A DNA stretch of 64,000 nucleotides from Clarkia xantiana subsp. parviflora (taxonomy: Eukaryota; Streptophyta; Magnoliopsida; Myrtales; Onagraceae): positions 20,730,952-20,794,951 of the forward strand of contig JAPTYO010000014.1 in the NCBI GenBank assembly GCA_036873135.1, read 5' to 3'. Position numbers and translations under genes: made by a program. Below are positions 47,133 through 58,209 of this stretch, one piece after another; within the stretch, counting starts at the first letter, position 1, and every line of letters begins with the position of its first letter. The notes beneath the pieces were generated by a model, which saw only the letters and a list, made by a program, of their open reading frames with translations, did no database searches and was not told the DNA's origin.

Positions 47133-47429
47133 GCGCGTGCAAAGCACGCGCTAAACAACTAGTATTTTATAATATATATAAGTAGGATTAAAATCTTTTA
47201 ACTATTTTATAAAATTCGGTTTAATAACTTTTGTTATTCCTAGTGGTATTAAATATAGAAGTCCTTTTGTGGCATATGTCAACAAATTTATTATAGACTC
47301 TAAGCCACAGTTGGAGGTTGGTCTTCCGAAATATTGGAACAGGAGGATATGAAAGAGTATATTTCTTACATGAAATCAACTTTTGTGTTGGATTTGCAAT
47401 CATGACTAATTATCTACTGCTTTTATATT

Positions 47430-48290
47430 GAGCAAGAAATGCCTCAACATAGACCGCTTATATGTGTTATGTGGTGTTGAAGTGGAGTACACTTTACATG
47501 TGTATCATTATATTCCGACAACAATGAAATTTTAGAAGGATCTTGGAATATTTTCGTCAAACTCCCAATACTTTTTTCTAACTTATTTGACTGGTTGAAG
47601 GTAACTCTAAAAGCCTTAATTATCATGTTTTTGGTGTTGATTTACATTACATTTCAACAACTGCAATTTGTTTTATATGGATAAATATAGATACTATTGT
47701 TTAATTCTAAATGTTTTTTTTCATTTAGGAGGTCCTGTGATCGGAAAAGCTAGAGAAATGTCACAATTTGGACTAAAAAAATATTGCTACTAAAAAACTA
47801 CCATTTGAGTGGGATGGACTCCTCCACCAAATGGGTTAGCTAATTGAACTTTGATGGATCACCCATTGGGAATCTTGAACTAATAAGTTGTGAATGAGTA
47901 TTAAGAAATGAGTTTGGAGAATGGATTAGAAGATTCAAAAAGAGATTGGGGGTTTGTGGCCGAAAATTGGGCTATAAAAAATGGTTTACTGCTTGCTAAA
48001 GATTTGAACACTGAGTCAATCTATGTCGAATCAGATTCAAAATAAGTAGTAAAATTGATTGCAGTGAAGATATGAATCTAATGTCGTTGATTACATGAAT
48101 CTCCTTCTACCTTTCAATCGATTTAAATCAGACATCCACTCGGATGCGAAAAACATTATAGATCACTTTGCTAAGGAGATGGTGAGAATAGATGACTGTT
48201 TTGTCATCTTAGAAAAATATGTAGCTGCTTTAAGACATTTAGTTATGTTTAATGTGTTTGACAAACCGATGATAGATAATTCTTACTTGT
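47430..48290 (+). pseudogene. LINE 3' remnant: zinc-binding RT tail and RNase H
   Basis: Plus-strand blocks: LCGVEVEYTLHVYHYIPTT at about 47468 (a zf-RVT-like C..CG-x-E-x-E-x-x-x-H segment), LNFDGSPIGN at about 47850, VAENWAIKNGLLLAKDLNTE and SIYVESDSK at about 47955-48040 (RVT_3 RNase H with D and E residues), and KNIIDHFAKEMVRIDDCF at about 48150. The order is that of a plant L1-type LINE C-terminus. Stops and frame changes separate the blocks. A plain host gene origin is unlikely but not excluded. Confidence 0.65.
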
Positions 48291-48464
48291 TTATTTTAAT
48301 TATAAGGCTATTTTATTTATTTTTAAAAAATAAAAATCAAAATGGTGAATCCAATCCACGCATATGCATCAACATGGACGAAGTCAAAGTGAGGGCTGAT
48401 GGGTCCTCAACTTCTATCGTTGTGCAATTTAGGGTTTCGGGTATAGGGGATATCCCCAAAATAT

Positions 48465-48575
48465 CAACAATTATATTTGTATTTTGATATTTTGGTTTGT
48501 AAATAAACATATTATAACAAATTAAATAAAAGTTTACTTACAAACCAAAATATCAAAATACAAATATAATTGTTG
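48465..48575. other. 44-bp inverted repeat with 23-base loop
   Basis: Arms 48465-48508 and 48532-48575 are complementary at 43 of 44 positions. The left arm begins CAACAATTATATTTG and ends TTGTAAATAAAC. Such a long, nearly perfect stem could give small RNAs if transcribed, or could be a very short fold-back transposon. Confidence 0.9.
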
Positions 48576-49510
48576 GACAAATTTTAAAAAATAAATGATA
48601 AAGAAGATCTAGATGTATCTCACTGGTCATTAATAGAAGCACTACAATTTCTTTCAATTTGTAATATTTTATTTTTTGTATTTAAGATTTTGAAAGAAAG
48701 AAAAAATAACTTATTTACTTCTAACTTAAATTTTTTAAAACTTTTTTAACTATGTAAAGATTTTCAAATTTTTACTTTAATACTTGTGCCTTATTATAGT
48801 TAGTTTATCTTGATATTTTTTATCACGTGTATTAATTTATATTTTATTTGCGAATATTATAGTTTTGATGAAATTAGACAATAAATTTGAGATTATTTTA
48901 CTATTATATATCAAAAGTATAGGTAATTTTTTGTAATTTTTTAATGTTTTTCGGTCAAGTTAATGAAATTAGTGAACGGAGCTAGTATATTGCTCTAACT
49001 TAGAAGGGTCTTTCTATATGCACCACAAGCACCATGCTTTTGGTATTGTTTTTTGTATTTTTCTATTGTCCTAAAGTTGAACCATAGAGGGAAATTTATA
49101 TTATTAATAGTATGATGCAAATATTATATATGTGTAGTTAAAAAATTTCATACTTTTAAAGTTTTACATATGTTACAATTAAGTCCACCCTAGTAATAAA
49201 AAAAAGCAAAAGCATGGTGCTCCACAAGCATGGAAGAAAAACTCAACTTTCAACTTTTTAGAAGTTTAGTTAGCAATTTGCTACAAAGAAAAGTTTAACT
49301 AGCAATTTATACAATGAGTGTAAGTACAGCTAGCTATTTACTATTTAGCCCTTCTATTAAATCATACTCGTATAGTGAGTAACTATATAATAATTATAAT
49401 TTGATGTATGGACTAAATTTTTTCATTCTTTCATAAAATGTCTCGTATTTGAGTTTTTGAAATAGAATAATATTTATGATTAACTATTTTCTCTCTTTTA
49501 TATAGGCATA
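48576..49510. other. AT-rich DNA with a decayed MITE
   Basis: Between about 48945 and 49350 the phrases GGAGCTAGTATATTGCTC and AGCAATTTGCTACAAAG resemble both ends of the Mutator MITE at 19752-20404, with other sequence between (an AGCATG-rich short element near 49030-49240). Otherwise nothing recognised. Confidence 0.45.
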
Positions 49511-49920
49511 TGTTTAGGGACGTCAACGAGTCACGCGTACTTGTCGATCTGAGGGCCCCGCTCCAACTTCGATTAGTCGACCGCAACCCGTGGTTGCGGT
49601 CGCCTCGTTTCGCACGTGTATCATATATATATATAATTATATGGGTAATATAACAAACAGTTAAAACAATAAAGGATTTAATGAGTTAGATAATTTGTAT
49701 TTGAAATTAAATTTTTTATTTATTATTTAAATTTAAAATTTAATTTGAATATGATAAATATAGAGCTTATGATTTAGAATTAGTGATAATAGATTATGTT
49801 CTTCATTGAACAACCCGTGGATCCTCGCAAGATATATGAAACAGAGACGGATCAATCATACCGACTCGCGGAGTGGGTGCGGATCTACCGATACCCGCTC
49901 CGCCCCATAGATACCTCCTA
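49511..49920. mobile_element. Possible hAT element
   Basis: Ends TAGGGACGTCAACGAGTC and, inverted, TAGGAGGTATCTATGGGGCG resemble hAT termini rich in CGGGTA. No TSD could be matched. Confidence 0.35.
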
Positions 49921-50829
49921 TTGCTGTTATTATTTTAGTTGTACGGACGTTGTCATATAATGGAGGTGGATTATCTTGGTAGGCCTTGTCATTTGATTGC
50001 AAGAATCTAAACCATTGGACTGTATCAAACACATCGAGGCCTTTGGCCCAAAAAAAAGACGCATCGAGGCCATAGAAGAAGAAGAGTTCAAGTCTGTTGT
50101 TAGCTTAGCTAAAATAAAGCAGGACAACAATTGCATTTTGTTCGCCGAAGATAATCAGTGCGCTCCTCTCTTCTTCTGGCACATGGCATAGTCGCCGCTA
50201 AAGATGAACAAAATGGATTATCTTCAAGGTTAAAATATTCGTAGGGGGGAAGTGATTATTTGGTGGGAAGTAATATTGGTCCCTCTGGTCCGGTCGGTGA
50301 CTATACCAGAGGGTCCATTCCTTCAACAGATTCAACAATCTGGATAACGATGGGAGAAATCTCTTCTTTTGAGGTATTTGAGCAACAGAATCCGGATTTC
50401 TGCAATCAGTCGTAACAGATTTTATTCTGTTTTTCTGCGTATCTTCGCTTTCTGGTTCCCGATCGGTACTGATCAACATTTGCAGGTGTTGCAGCGTTGC
50501 TCCTCCAGGGTACCATCCTTCTCTTGATCAAAAGTTGTATTCTTTGCCGTGCTCTGGATGCGATTATTATTACACAGGTGTCAGTCTGAATCCTGATCTA
50601 TGAAAAGTGTGTTCAATATTGATGTTGAGTTGTTCTATGTTAAATGTGGCCGTCCATGTGTTTGTTGAAATACCTGAACGACGATTCTGCCTCTCTCATG
50701 CTAAATGATTGGCATTATCCATCATATTTTCGCCAGAATTTTGCGATTGACTGATTCTCTTAAACTGAAATCATGCAGCTCAAAGAAGAATCAGTGTTAT
50801 TCTGATGACTGAGCATTAGCTAATTTGAG
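49921..50829 (+). other. Upstream region and likely 5' UTR of DUF4050 gene
   Basis: No coding signal. Sequence from about 50290 is more complex than the AT-rich flank and may hold non-coding first exon(s). Confidence 0.4.
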
Positions 50830-51662
50830 ATGGACAATAGCACAGTCCAGTCAAGAACTGTCTTTTCTCCAATTGAGTCACCGAAGCATGTCTTTAATTT
50901 TCCAGAGACATCAACTAAATCAAACAACCAGCAGGAGTTTGTTAATCATGGTAAATTAAGGACTTAGGGTGGTACAATATCAAATCACATTGCATCGTTT
51001 AACATTAGATAAAAAAGTTTCATTGGATACATACATACAGGTCTTACAGTTTGGAACCAGACAAGGCAACAGTGGGTTGGAAATGAAAGAAGTCAGACTC
51101 AGTGCCAAATTCGAGAACCCGGAATAAGGTTTGATAGAATATAGACCTTTATGAAACACAACAAGTTTTACCAAAAGAATGGGAATTTGGCTCACCCTGT
51201 TTCTGAGATTCGAGTGTTGTGTTTAATCTATTTGCAGCTGGAATGCTACCTATGAAAGTTTACTGGTAACCAAGAAGCCATTCCGCAAGCCCATCCCACT
51301 CTTTGTAAGTGGCAACTTTTTCTTTCATGTTTGTATTTTACATTGCTATGTGGTTGGATTCTTGTGTGTTTACTGTAAGAAGTTGTAGTACAAAGAAAGT
51401 GAGACACCAAATACAAAGTAACAATCCTTTTTTACCGTATAATAACAAAAGAAATTATCCAGTTATCATTGCAGAATACAGCTGGTAAACACTAGACCCA
51501 CTCTTCTGGTTTGATGTTTTATGGTTCTATATTTCTTCTGCATTTGAAGGTGACTCATCGACCAATTCCTCTTTCAGTTGATATGTATTACTTAAATCGC
51601 AGGAAATGGTGGATTTTCTTGTTGACATATGGGAAGAGGAGGGTTTGTATGATGATTTTTGA
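50830..51662 (+). CDS. DUF4050 / Gag1-like clamp domain protein
   Basis: Four exons, 50830-50950, 51041-51128, 51238-51304 and 51603-51662, join in frame across GT-AG introns to a 111-residue protein. It starts MDNSTVQSRTVFSPIESPKH. After the first exon comes the domain: LTVWNQTRQQWVGNE, then GISWNATYESLLVTKKPFRK, and finally PIPLFEMVDFLVDIWEEEGL-YDDF. The W-N-x-x-R-x-x-W-V-G and S-W-x-x-T-Y-E-x-L-L motifs with the terminal D-x-W-x-x-E-G-L-Y/F-D are those of plant DUF4050 (PF13259) proteins. Molecular function in plants is unknown; the fungal relative Gag1 binds TORC-related machinery. The exons are short, so simple ORF calling misses it. All junction phases agree (1, 2, 0). Confidence 0.85.
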
Positions 51663-52619
51663 AGGAAGCTCGAAGTAAGGTAATAATAATTTGTTCTTGA
51701 CAGAGAACCCTCAGAAGAACAATGTTCAAGGCTGTGATCCTCCCTCCATATAATAAAAGTCCAACAGGAGTATGTAGCAATCAAGTTGACTCAACTAATG
51801 ATGTATAACAACATACAAACACGGTCATCTCATCACCAAGTCATGAACACTGCTGTTGGTTGAGACGGAGGAGGAGGAGGGGCGGATTTTGTGCCGTTTG
51901 TTGAGATTGATGAGGAGGTTCTTCATTGAGCTATAGCTGTTGTTGGATGAAAAGAATGAGCAGCTGGAATGTGAAGTGAAGCACATTGATAGATTTTCAA
52001 TTCTCTTTGTCCATTGAATTTTGCAACAGTGAGTTTGGCTTGTTATGTTTCTTTATGAAAAATGCTCTGTTGATTTATTTGGAGGTGACATCGAAATCCA
52101 GAAAGTTATCCCATGAATGAATGAAGTTGCCTGCTTCTTTCACATGTAAATTTCATGTCTTTGATTGGAAAATAGATATACAATCTATTTATATATATAT
52201 ATATACATAGGTGGTGGTGGTGATGTTGAGGAGGACCTCTTGGAGTGAGTGCGTCCTTGGTTGAACAATTAACTACATGTTCAAACACAAATCCTTAAAT
52301 CAAAGTTGGAACACCAATTCATTAAAAAAAAATTAGTAAATCTGAAATAATAAATAAACGAAATTTACTAGGTATCGACTCCAAACTTCACTTCACGGAT
52401 TCAACCTCCAATTAGACTTTAAAATTTGCATCTCCAATACTACTAATTTATGCATGAATGACTGAATATCAAGCAGACTCGGATTCTATTTTAAAGATCA
52501 TAAATTGATTTGATTTTTTTAGACCACTTTCACTAAAAAACAATAATGTCTCATTTACAAATTAACTCATTAAGATTCCTCCACATGCACAACAACTAGA
52601 ACAAATTTACCGGTCTTTC
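51663..52619. other. 3' UTR and intergenic DNA
   Basis: Transcribed-looking complexity continues to about 52060, then AT-rich with a TA run at 52190-52206. A GGAGGAGGAGGAGGGG purine stretch lies at about 51868. No gene seen. Confidence 0.45.
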
Positions 52620-52862
52620 AAATACACGACAAGGTGAGGATGGAGGCGTGGGAGAATCACCAGAAGGCGAAAAGTGAAGCTGAGATGAGGAAAGATAGGT
52701 GGAGGAAAGGCACAAGACAAGCTAATGAACAAATTGGCTGCAGTGACAGCGCAAGGCCGAGGAGAAGCTAGCAGTCGCTGAAGCTCAGACGAGCGGCAAA
52801 AACAGAACAGCAATCGGATTTATATTAGTAATACATACCTTCTTCATCCTCTTGACAAAGGA
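52620..52862 (+). pseudogene. Remorin C-terminal domain fragment, frame-broken
   Basis: Three plus-strand frames in succession give EAWENHQKAKSEAEMRK, then GGKAQDKLMNKLAAV, then KAEEKLAVAEAQTSGKNRTA. Together these follow the remorin C-terminal coiled coil (WE..K.AK.EA.LRK, K..EKL.NK.A.V, H.KAEEKRA..EA). Single-base indels divide the frames and the membrane-anchoring tail is altered. Remorins are plasma-membrane nanodomain proteins. No upstream exon was found, so this looks like a truncated copy. Confidence 0.68.
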
Positions 52863-53580
52863 CCATTCTTTACATGATTAGGAGACACTTGTTCTTGATC
52901 GTGTGTAATATGTTTCGTTGCATGAATTCCTACATGATTAGGTAGGTGACTGTAAAATTCAATGCGGATTGATTTGATTTAATTTTGATGATGATGGAAT
53001 TATTCTATTTGAAAACATCTGTTTAGCAGCGCTTGTAAGTTAATAAGCATCATAAATTTGTAAAGAATAATAATAATTTGTAATCTACGAATAGATACTT
53101 TTATTTAAAAGTTGTACATTTTAATACCATAACCCCCATCTTTTTCACAACAAAAATTCCGAGGGAGACGAACGCTGAGTAGTCCTATTTTCGTCCTCGA
53201 GCTTTACCAAATTACATCTGCGTACATTAATCTGACTTAATTTCATCCAAGAACGCATTCATTCAATTTTGATCCTTTCGAAGGCAGTCGGATCACAGCT
53301 GCTACCGTCTGGAGTCTTAAGAGTTGTAGTTGTAAATTGTAATGTTGTGGGGTAGTAGTTGTTCACATCAACACACACCTAGTCTAAACTCTAAACAGAA
53401 ACTATCATGGAAATTAACAAATCACGTTTGAAAGAACAATCATATTCAACTATCAACATATTACCACAAAAATGGCACACTCAAAATATGGTTCACAAAA
53501 CACACATCTAAAATATAGACTTGATAGGCTCGTTTATGTATGTATACAAATAAGGGAATAACCAAATAAAAGAATATCAA
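52863..53580. other. Downstream region of the clathrin adaptor gene
   Basis: Intergenic, AT-rich; the right part is probably the minus-strand gene's 3' UTR. Confidence 0.5.
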
Positions 53581-55500
53581 TCAGTAAGGTGGATTATAGT
53601 ACCCGGCCCCGTTGCCAGGAGGAGGCATCCCATAAGGCATCATCTGGGTTGGGACTTGAGTATAGTACCCGTTCCCGTTAACCCTCGCCATACCCACTTG
53701 CCCCTGCATCCCGCTAGCCGCATACTGTCCCCACACTTGCTGCTCCTGCACCAGCAAAGTCTGCTTCTTCTCCATATCCGCCATCTGCACATACGCAGGC
53801 GGTGCGATTCCAAGTGATGCTGCAAATGGGTCCTGATTAACCATCTGAACCGTCCCATCAGGTGCTGGAAGGGCCAATACCTGCCCCGCGGGTTTTCCCC
53901 CGCCTGGCAATGCAACGCTGCTCGCACTTCCTCCACCAGCACTCGCACTACTCACCTGCTGCCTCACCATTCCTTGATCGTACATTCCGTTTAGTAGTAA
54001 TGGGTCCAAACCCCCGCCCATAGCAGCCTTCTGATTCATTAAATTGCTAGTCGTCTCCACCAGGGCTAGTTCCCAGTCTGCCTTGCCTGCTTCTGCTGCA
54101 GGGTTCTGCCATGCTGATGTCACCTCGCCCTCACCATTGCTCGGGAACTGTTCCCACGAACCATTTCCGTTATTCGTTCCCGGTCCTGCAAACAATGCTA
54201 GTGCAAGTTGGTTCCCCTGCTCATCTCCACTGATTCCGTTCTCTCTCAAATCGACCAAGGGTTCAGTCACTTGTGGCTTCGGGGGTTCGGGTACAGGTTC
54301 GGGCTTCACCTCTGGAGGTGGTGGAGGAGTGTAGTTTTCGGGTGCAGGCAGGGCCTTTATTTCGTTCATATCAGGCACGGGCTCCTCTTCAGGCTGTGGC
54401 ACTTCTTCAATTCTTTCCGGGATTTTGGGCTGCTTCGCTCGATCTCTCACAAACTCCTCCAGAGTCTCCAGCAACTTTCCAGTGATTCTTTGCACTTCAG
54501 GGTACTCCGAGGACCGAGCCACACCCGTATCTTTGCACCAATTGTAGAAAGCAATGAGTTCATCAATTTGCTTCGAGGCGCTCGAATAAGCATCAAAGGC
54601 TTTGACACAATCTTGATGCTCCATATCGAAGAACTTGTCGAGCAAAATAGCCAGAACTTCACAAATGTCTGAGTATATCTGGAAACTCTCCTTCACGATC
54701 GGGTACAAAGCAATCAGGATCAGTCTACTGTTCTTTGCCAAACCAGGTGGGCGACACCCCAAGAACCTGTCCAACAACCTCTGCAGATGTCCCATCTTCC
54801 CAAAAATCTGCTCGATCTTCATGTCCCTCAATGGGGTCACCATTTTAGCTTCTTCTTTCCGTTCCCTCGACTCCCTCATTTCTCCACCGTAATTCCCGTA
54901 GTCACCCCGAGAATCACTATATTCGTAACCTCCTCGGGGAGGTGGTGATCGGAAATCATCCCGTGTTCCATATCGATCCTCACCATGAGCACTACTACCA
55001 TTAGCACCTCCACTTGAACCTCCTCCACCACGGTTCTTTCGCTCAAACACGATTAGTTCGAGCTTCTGATCCAGATACATTCCATAAGTCCTGACAAAAG
55101 CAGACTGATCCCATGAACTTGAGTGAGCCTCATCCTTGAAATCCGACAAATTCAGCAGTCGTGCACCGCGTCTAGTTGCATACATTATCTCCTCCCTGAA
55201 GATCGGGTCTCCTTCATTCAACAATCGGTGAATCAGAGTCAGCGCTTTGAGCGCAACAATCCAATCTCGGGTCTTCCCGAGACGCCTGGAGACTGTGGAA
55301 ACACAAACGCTTACGTATCCCCGAGAGGATGAGGTCATGTTCAGAATTCTGCGGATATATTTTTCATCCGCAGGGTCGTCATCGTGGTTTGTGGCCTTCA
55401 CTATTGCAACCTCGAGCTCAGGGGCCAAGTTGCTTGCAACCTTGGCAATCCCGATACTGGTCTGGTCTTTGACGGAGCCAATGACTTGGCGGAGAGACAT
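53581..55500 (-). CDS. Clathrin assembly protein, ANTH domain (AP180/CALM type)
   Basis: An uninterrupted frame; I take the ATG at 55500 (MSLRQVIGSVKDQTSIGIAK, 639 residues) over the upstream non-ATG extension, because MSLR is the family start. Residues about 20-330 form the ANTH domain, with the lipid-binding stretch VKATNHDDDPADEKYI and the helix LYPIVKESFQIYSDICEVLA. A Gly/Arg-rich insert sits within it at about 155-210. The C-terminal half is Pro/Glu/Ala-rich and disordered, with an acidic W-x-x-x-L-type segment (ADWELALVETTSN) and a DPF motif (NQDPFAAS) suited to AP-2/TPLATE and clathrin binding. It recruits clathrin at PI(4,5)P2 membranes during endocytosis. The closest Arabidopsis relatives I recall are At4g32285 (CAP1) and At2g25430. 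A 5' UTR intron is likely (about 55936-55526; acceptor TTCAG before 55525). Confidence 0.95.
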   Translation of the reverse strand: MSLRQVIGSVKDQTSIGIAKVASNLAPELEVAIVKATNHDDDPADEKYIRRILNMTSSSRGYVSVCVSTVSRRLGKTRDWIVALKALTLIHRLLNEGDPIFREEIMYATRRGARLLNLSDFKDEAHSSSWDQSAFVRTYGMYLDQKLELIVFERKNRGGGGSSGGANGSSAHGEDRYGTRDDFRSPPPRGGYEYSDSRGDYGNYGGEMRESRERKEEAKMVTPLRDMKIEQIFGKMGHLQRLLDRFLGCRPPGLAKNSRLILIALYPIVKESFQIYSDICEVLAILLDKFFDMEHQDCVKAFDAYSSASKQIDELIAFYNWCKDTGVARSSEYPEVQRITGKLLETLEEFVRDRAKQPKIPERIEEVPQPEEEPVPDMNEIKALPAPENYTPPPPPEVKPEPVPEPPKPQVTEPLVDLRENGISGDEQGNQLALALFAGPGTNNGNGSWEQFPSNGEGEVTSAWQNPAAEAGKADWELALVETTSNLMNQKAAMGGGLDPLLLNGMYDQGMVRQQVSSASAGGGSASSVALPGGGKPAGQVLALPAPDGTVQMVNQDPFAASLGIAPPAYVQMADMEKKQTLLVQEQQVWGQYAASGMQGQVGMARVNGNGYYTQVPTQMMPYGMPPPGNGAGYYNPPY

Positions 55501-56300
55501 TTTTTGCAGTCGAATCACTTACCTCCTGAACACCAAGATTGTTAATTTTTTATTCAATCAAAGGAAGTTGATATGAAGATCCAATAAACGAGAATCACGC
55601 AGATGAAAAAGCTACTGATGTTAGTTTCAGAAGGATAGTGCACGGATCCATTTAAAAAACACTAAAAGGATATCATAGATTCATCTAATCTCCAGTTACA
55701 GTGATAGAAATCTCGATCAAACCATATGGATCGGTGATTTTACTCAGCTAATCATCAAATGGAGATTAGGGTTTAATGATACAAGAGATGGATCGTTGCA
55801 GCCAATGTTGATGATGAAAACTAACTGAACAAAAATGGTGGATCAAGACATCATTGAAGATGGAAGCTGAGATGCCTAGCTAGCATAAAAGACAAACATA
55901 GATTATCAATGGACAATGACAGTTCCAGTAAGGTTTACCTTCAAGCAGTGGATCTGCAGGGTAAGGCACAAGACAGCGTATCTGTTGACCGCTATGACCG
56001 TAACGGATACTGAAATGGGCGGATCGGAGACGAAGAACTGGATTGGAGCCGCAAAAGAGAGACAAACAGCGTCTTGTCTCCAGAAATGACGCTGTCGGTT
56101 TCACTTTACTCCTTAACGGTCTCTGCGACAGATCGGAGATAGAAATCGGAAGGCAAGATGAGAGCAGGAGCGTCGATCTAATCGGAGATATCGGCGGGAG
56201 AGCGGCGATGCAATCTATCTTCGAGCGGAGGTATCGGGGCTCTGTCGGAAAGCGAGTTTCTTTCTTTGTTGAGGGAGGAGAGGAGATGGGTTTGGTCTAG
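55501..56300 (-). other. 5' UTR, UTR intron and promoter of clathrin adaptor gene
   Basis: Minus strand shows a splice donor AAG|GTAAAC near 55937 and an acceptor at 55526, then 25 bases of leader before the ATG. The GC-richer stretch 56000-56290 is probably the first non-coding exon and core promoter. Confidence 0.5.
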
Positions 56301-56883
56301 ACTAAGCGCGTGCAGTAGTAGTTGACGATGAAAGGTGGGCGCTGGGCTGGACTGGACAGCTATCGACTATCGTTGATTATTGAGTTTGACCCAGCATCTG
56401 ACGGTGGACTGTTGACAGTGAACACGCAAGTAAATTTAGAAATTACAAGTTTGATTTTCGTCTATAAACAGATCATTCTTTTTTCCAGGAATCTAAACAG
56501 ATATATATAATTTTAGGTAATCATATGACAAATACGGAAAATTTTAAAGTCGAAACTTCCAAGACTTCTTACCATGTTATATATATTTTTTACCGTATAA
56601 CATAACCGATAAATTATACTATTTAAACACACTAAATTAATCACGTTTGTTTTTTTTGTGTAAATGATTAATCACGTTATTAAAGCAGACACAATGGTAT
56701 TACACATAGCATTACATATGTGGATCGTGAATTTATGTAGAGTACATGAATACTTAGTACAATGATTTTATGTATTATTCATTAAAAGTGAGATACACTT
56801 GTTATTTTGGTTAAAAAAAAAATACACATGTTATTACATAACAAATTTTTTAAATATAAGGGATGCATATGTCACATCATCAC
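56301..56883. other. AT-rich intergenic DNA
   Basis: Nothing recognised. Confidence 0.5.
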
Positions 56884-57598
56884 TGTTGGATCACGGACGA
56901 AGCTCCGTTACGTTCTTGACGGAAAGCTCGAACTTCTGGGCTCCGCGTAATCCTGCAAAAGGGGATGACCTGGGTGGTGACCCAGAATCCCTCTCCGATG
57001 CTTAAATGAGTATATGATCAATGGGGTGGGAGCAGTAATCTAAGTTCGTATTAGAGACTGTGTTTTCTGAGATAACTTCCTCCTTTATATAGGAGGGGAA
57101 ATTACTCAGTTACTTGTGACCGTGGCTGGCCGTTTTACCCATGATTCCGTGTATCTCGTTCGGGATTCCGTATATCTCGCCCCACGCTCCGCGTATCTCG
57201 CCCATACTCCGCGTATCTCGGGCACGCCCTGCGTATCTCGGGGGAGGTTATCTATATCTCAGCCGTCTCCCACTACTCTTATCTAGTAGGCGGGTTTCTC
57301 AGCCTTATCCTCTGATCACAAGTCCCAACTCTTGTCGGGGACTCCAGAGTTATCTCATTCTAGGTCACCACCCAGGACCCTTTGTCTCACGAGACAGGTC
57401 CAGCCTCCGCGGGGCTTTATTATCGGGGCCTACTCAGAGGCTTCTGGTCGGGAGCATTCAGCTCATGTATCGGGACCGCTAGGGTCGGGACCCTTCACAC
57501 TGGGCTTCTGGGCCTCCCAGGCCTTTCATGAGGCCCACTGGACCTACTCGTCGTCCGTTGGCTGTTAACGGGGCTAACGATTACATCGGAAACCATCA
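56884..57598 (-). repeat. 3' LTR of Tat-lineage gypsy element
   Basis: Plus strand reads TGTTGGATCACGGACG at one end and AACCATCA at the other, so it has TG...CA ends. An inverse TATA-type motif, CTTTATATAGGAGG, lies at about 57082. A run of ~20-base units ending CGTATCTCG fills 57145-57240. It adjoins a polypurine tract. Confidence 0.82.
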
Positions 57599-58037
57599 TT
57601 TGCCCCCAAGACATGGGGGACTTTTAGTTCGTCGTGTCTTCCAGTTCCAGACCTTCTGACCTCGCTGTCGGAGGCTTTAATGTCCATACCTCCCGATATT
57701 GCCATCAGAGGCTTTTGTTTTCAGTCCTCTTGATATCTCAATCGGAGGCTTTTGCCTTGTGCGTAATTGTCGTATGACAGAGTTTCTCACTCATGATTAC
57801 CTTGGGCCCACTGGGCTCTATGGGCAGTTGCCAAATTCGATGAGACTCCTCGGTTACTGCAGCATTAAATGCTAGGGATTATGAAACGACGCTCAAATCG
57901 GCGTGACTGTTGCTTTCTGAAAAAGCACTCATTACGTCACCACGTCTCTTCCGTACCGTCCCACAGTCTCGACGATCACGATTGAATCGTTTAGTCTTCA
58001 ACGGTCAAGATTGAGTCCACCCAGTTGTCCTTTTGCT

Positions 58038-58044
58038 TATAAAA
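58038..58044 (+). promoter_or_regulatory. TATA box of antisense gene
   Basis: TATAAAA at 58038-58044 with a GC-richer leader after it. The predicted start codon lies 166 bases downstream. Orientation is opposite to the retrotransposon. Confidence 0.55.
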
Positions 58045-58209
58045 GCTAAAACCCTGGCGTTATTCACTTCTTCTTCACCCTCTCAATTTCTGGAAATTCT
58101 GCCATTTTCGAACTCGAAGCTTCTTCTCCAAGTCTCTTTTGCTCTTCAAGTGATCCAAGGCCTTCAATCTTCCCGATCCTTCTTCATCTTCACCAAGCAT
58201 CCATCGACA

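Larger units (their letters stand above)
42561..47162 (+). mobile_element. Non-autonomous Helitron, copy 2, invaded by CACTA
   Basis: Begins TCTAATTTACCAATATATAA after a host A at 42560, and ends CTAG (47159-47162) before a host T. The 3' hairpin is GCGCGTGC-AAA-GCACGCGC (47133-47151), a perfect 8-bp stem, seven bases before CTAG. The first ~400 bp resemble the start of Helitron copy 1 (inverse strand of 10843-10450). A CACTA element occupies 44514-46837; without it the Helitron is about 2.3 kb. No Rep/helicase gene. The interior 43200-44510 includes coding-like stretches of unknown origin (for example KKSTNQIAKFLEQIKEIGG at 44140) that could be captured host sequence. Confidence 0.82.

Noticed and set aside
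54208..54672. 154-codon plus-strand frame
   Set aside because: Lies wholly antisense within the clathrin adaptor coding region; a by-product of codon bias.
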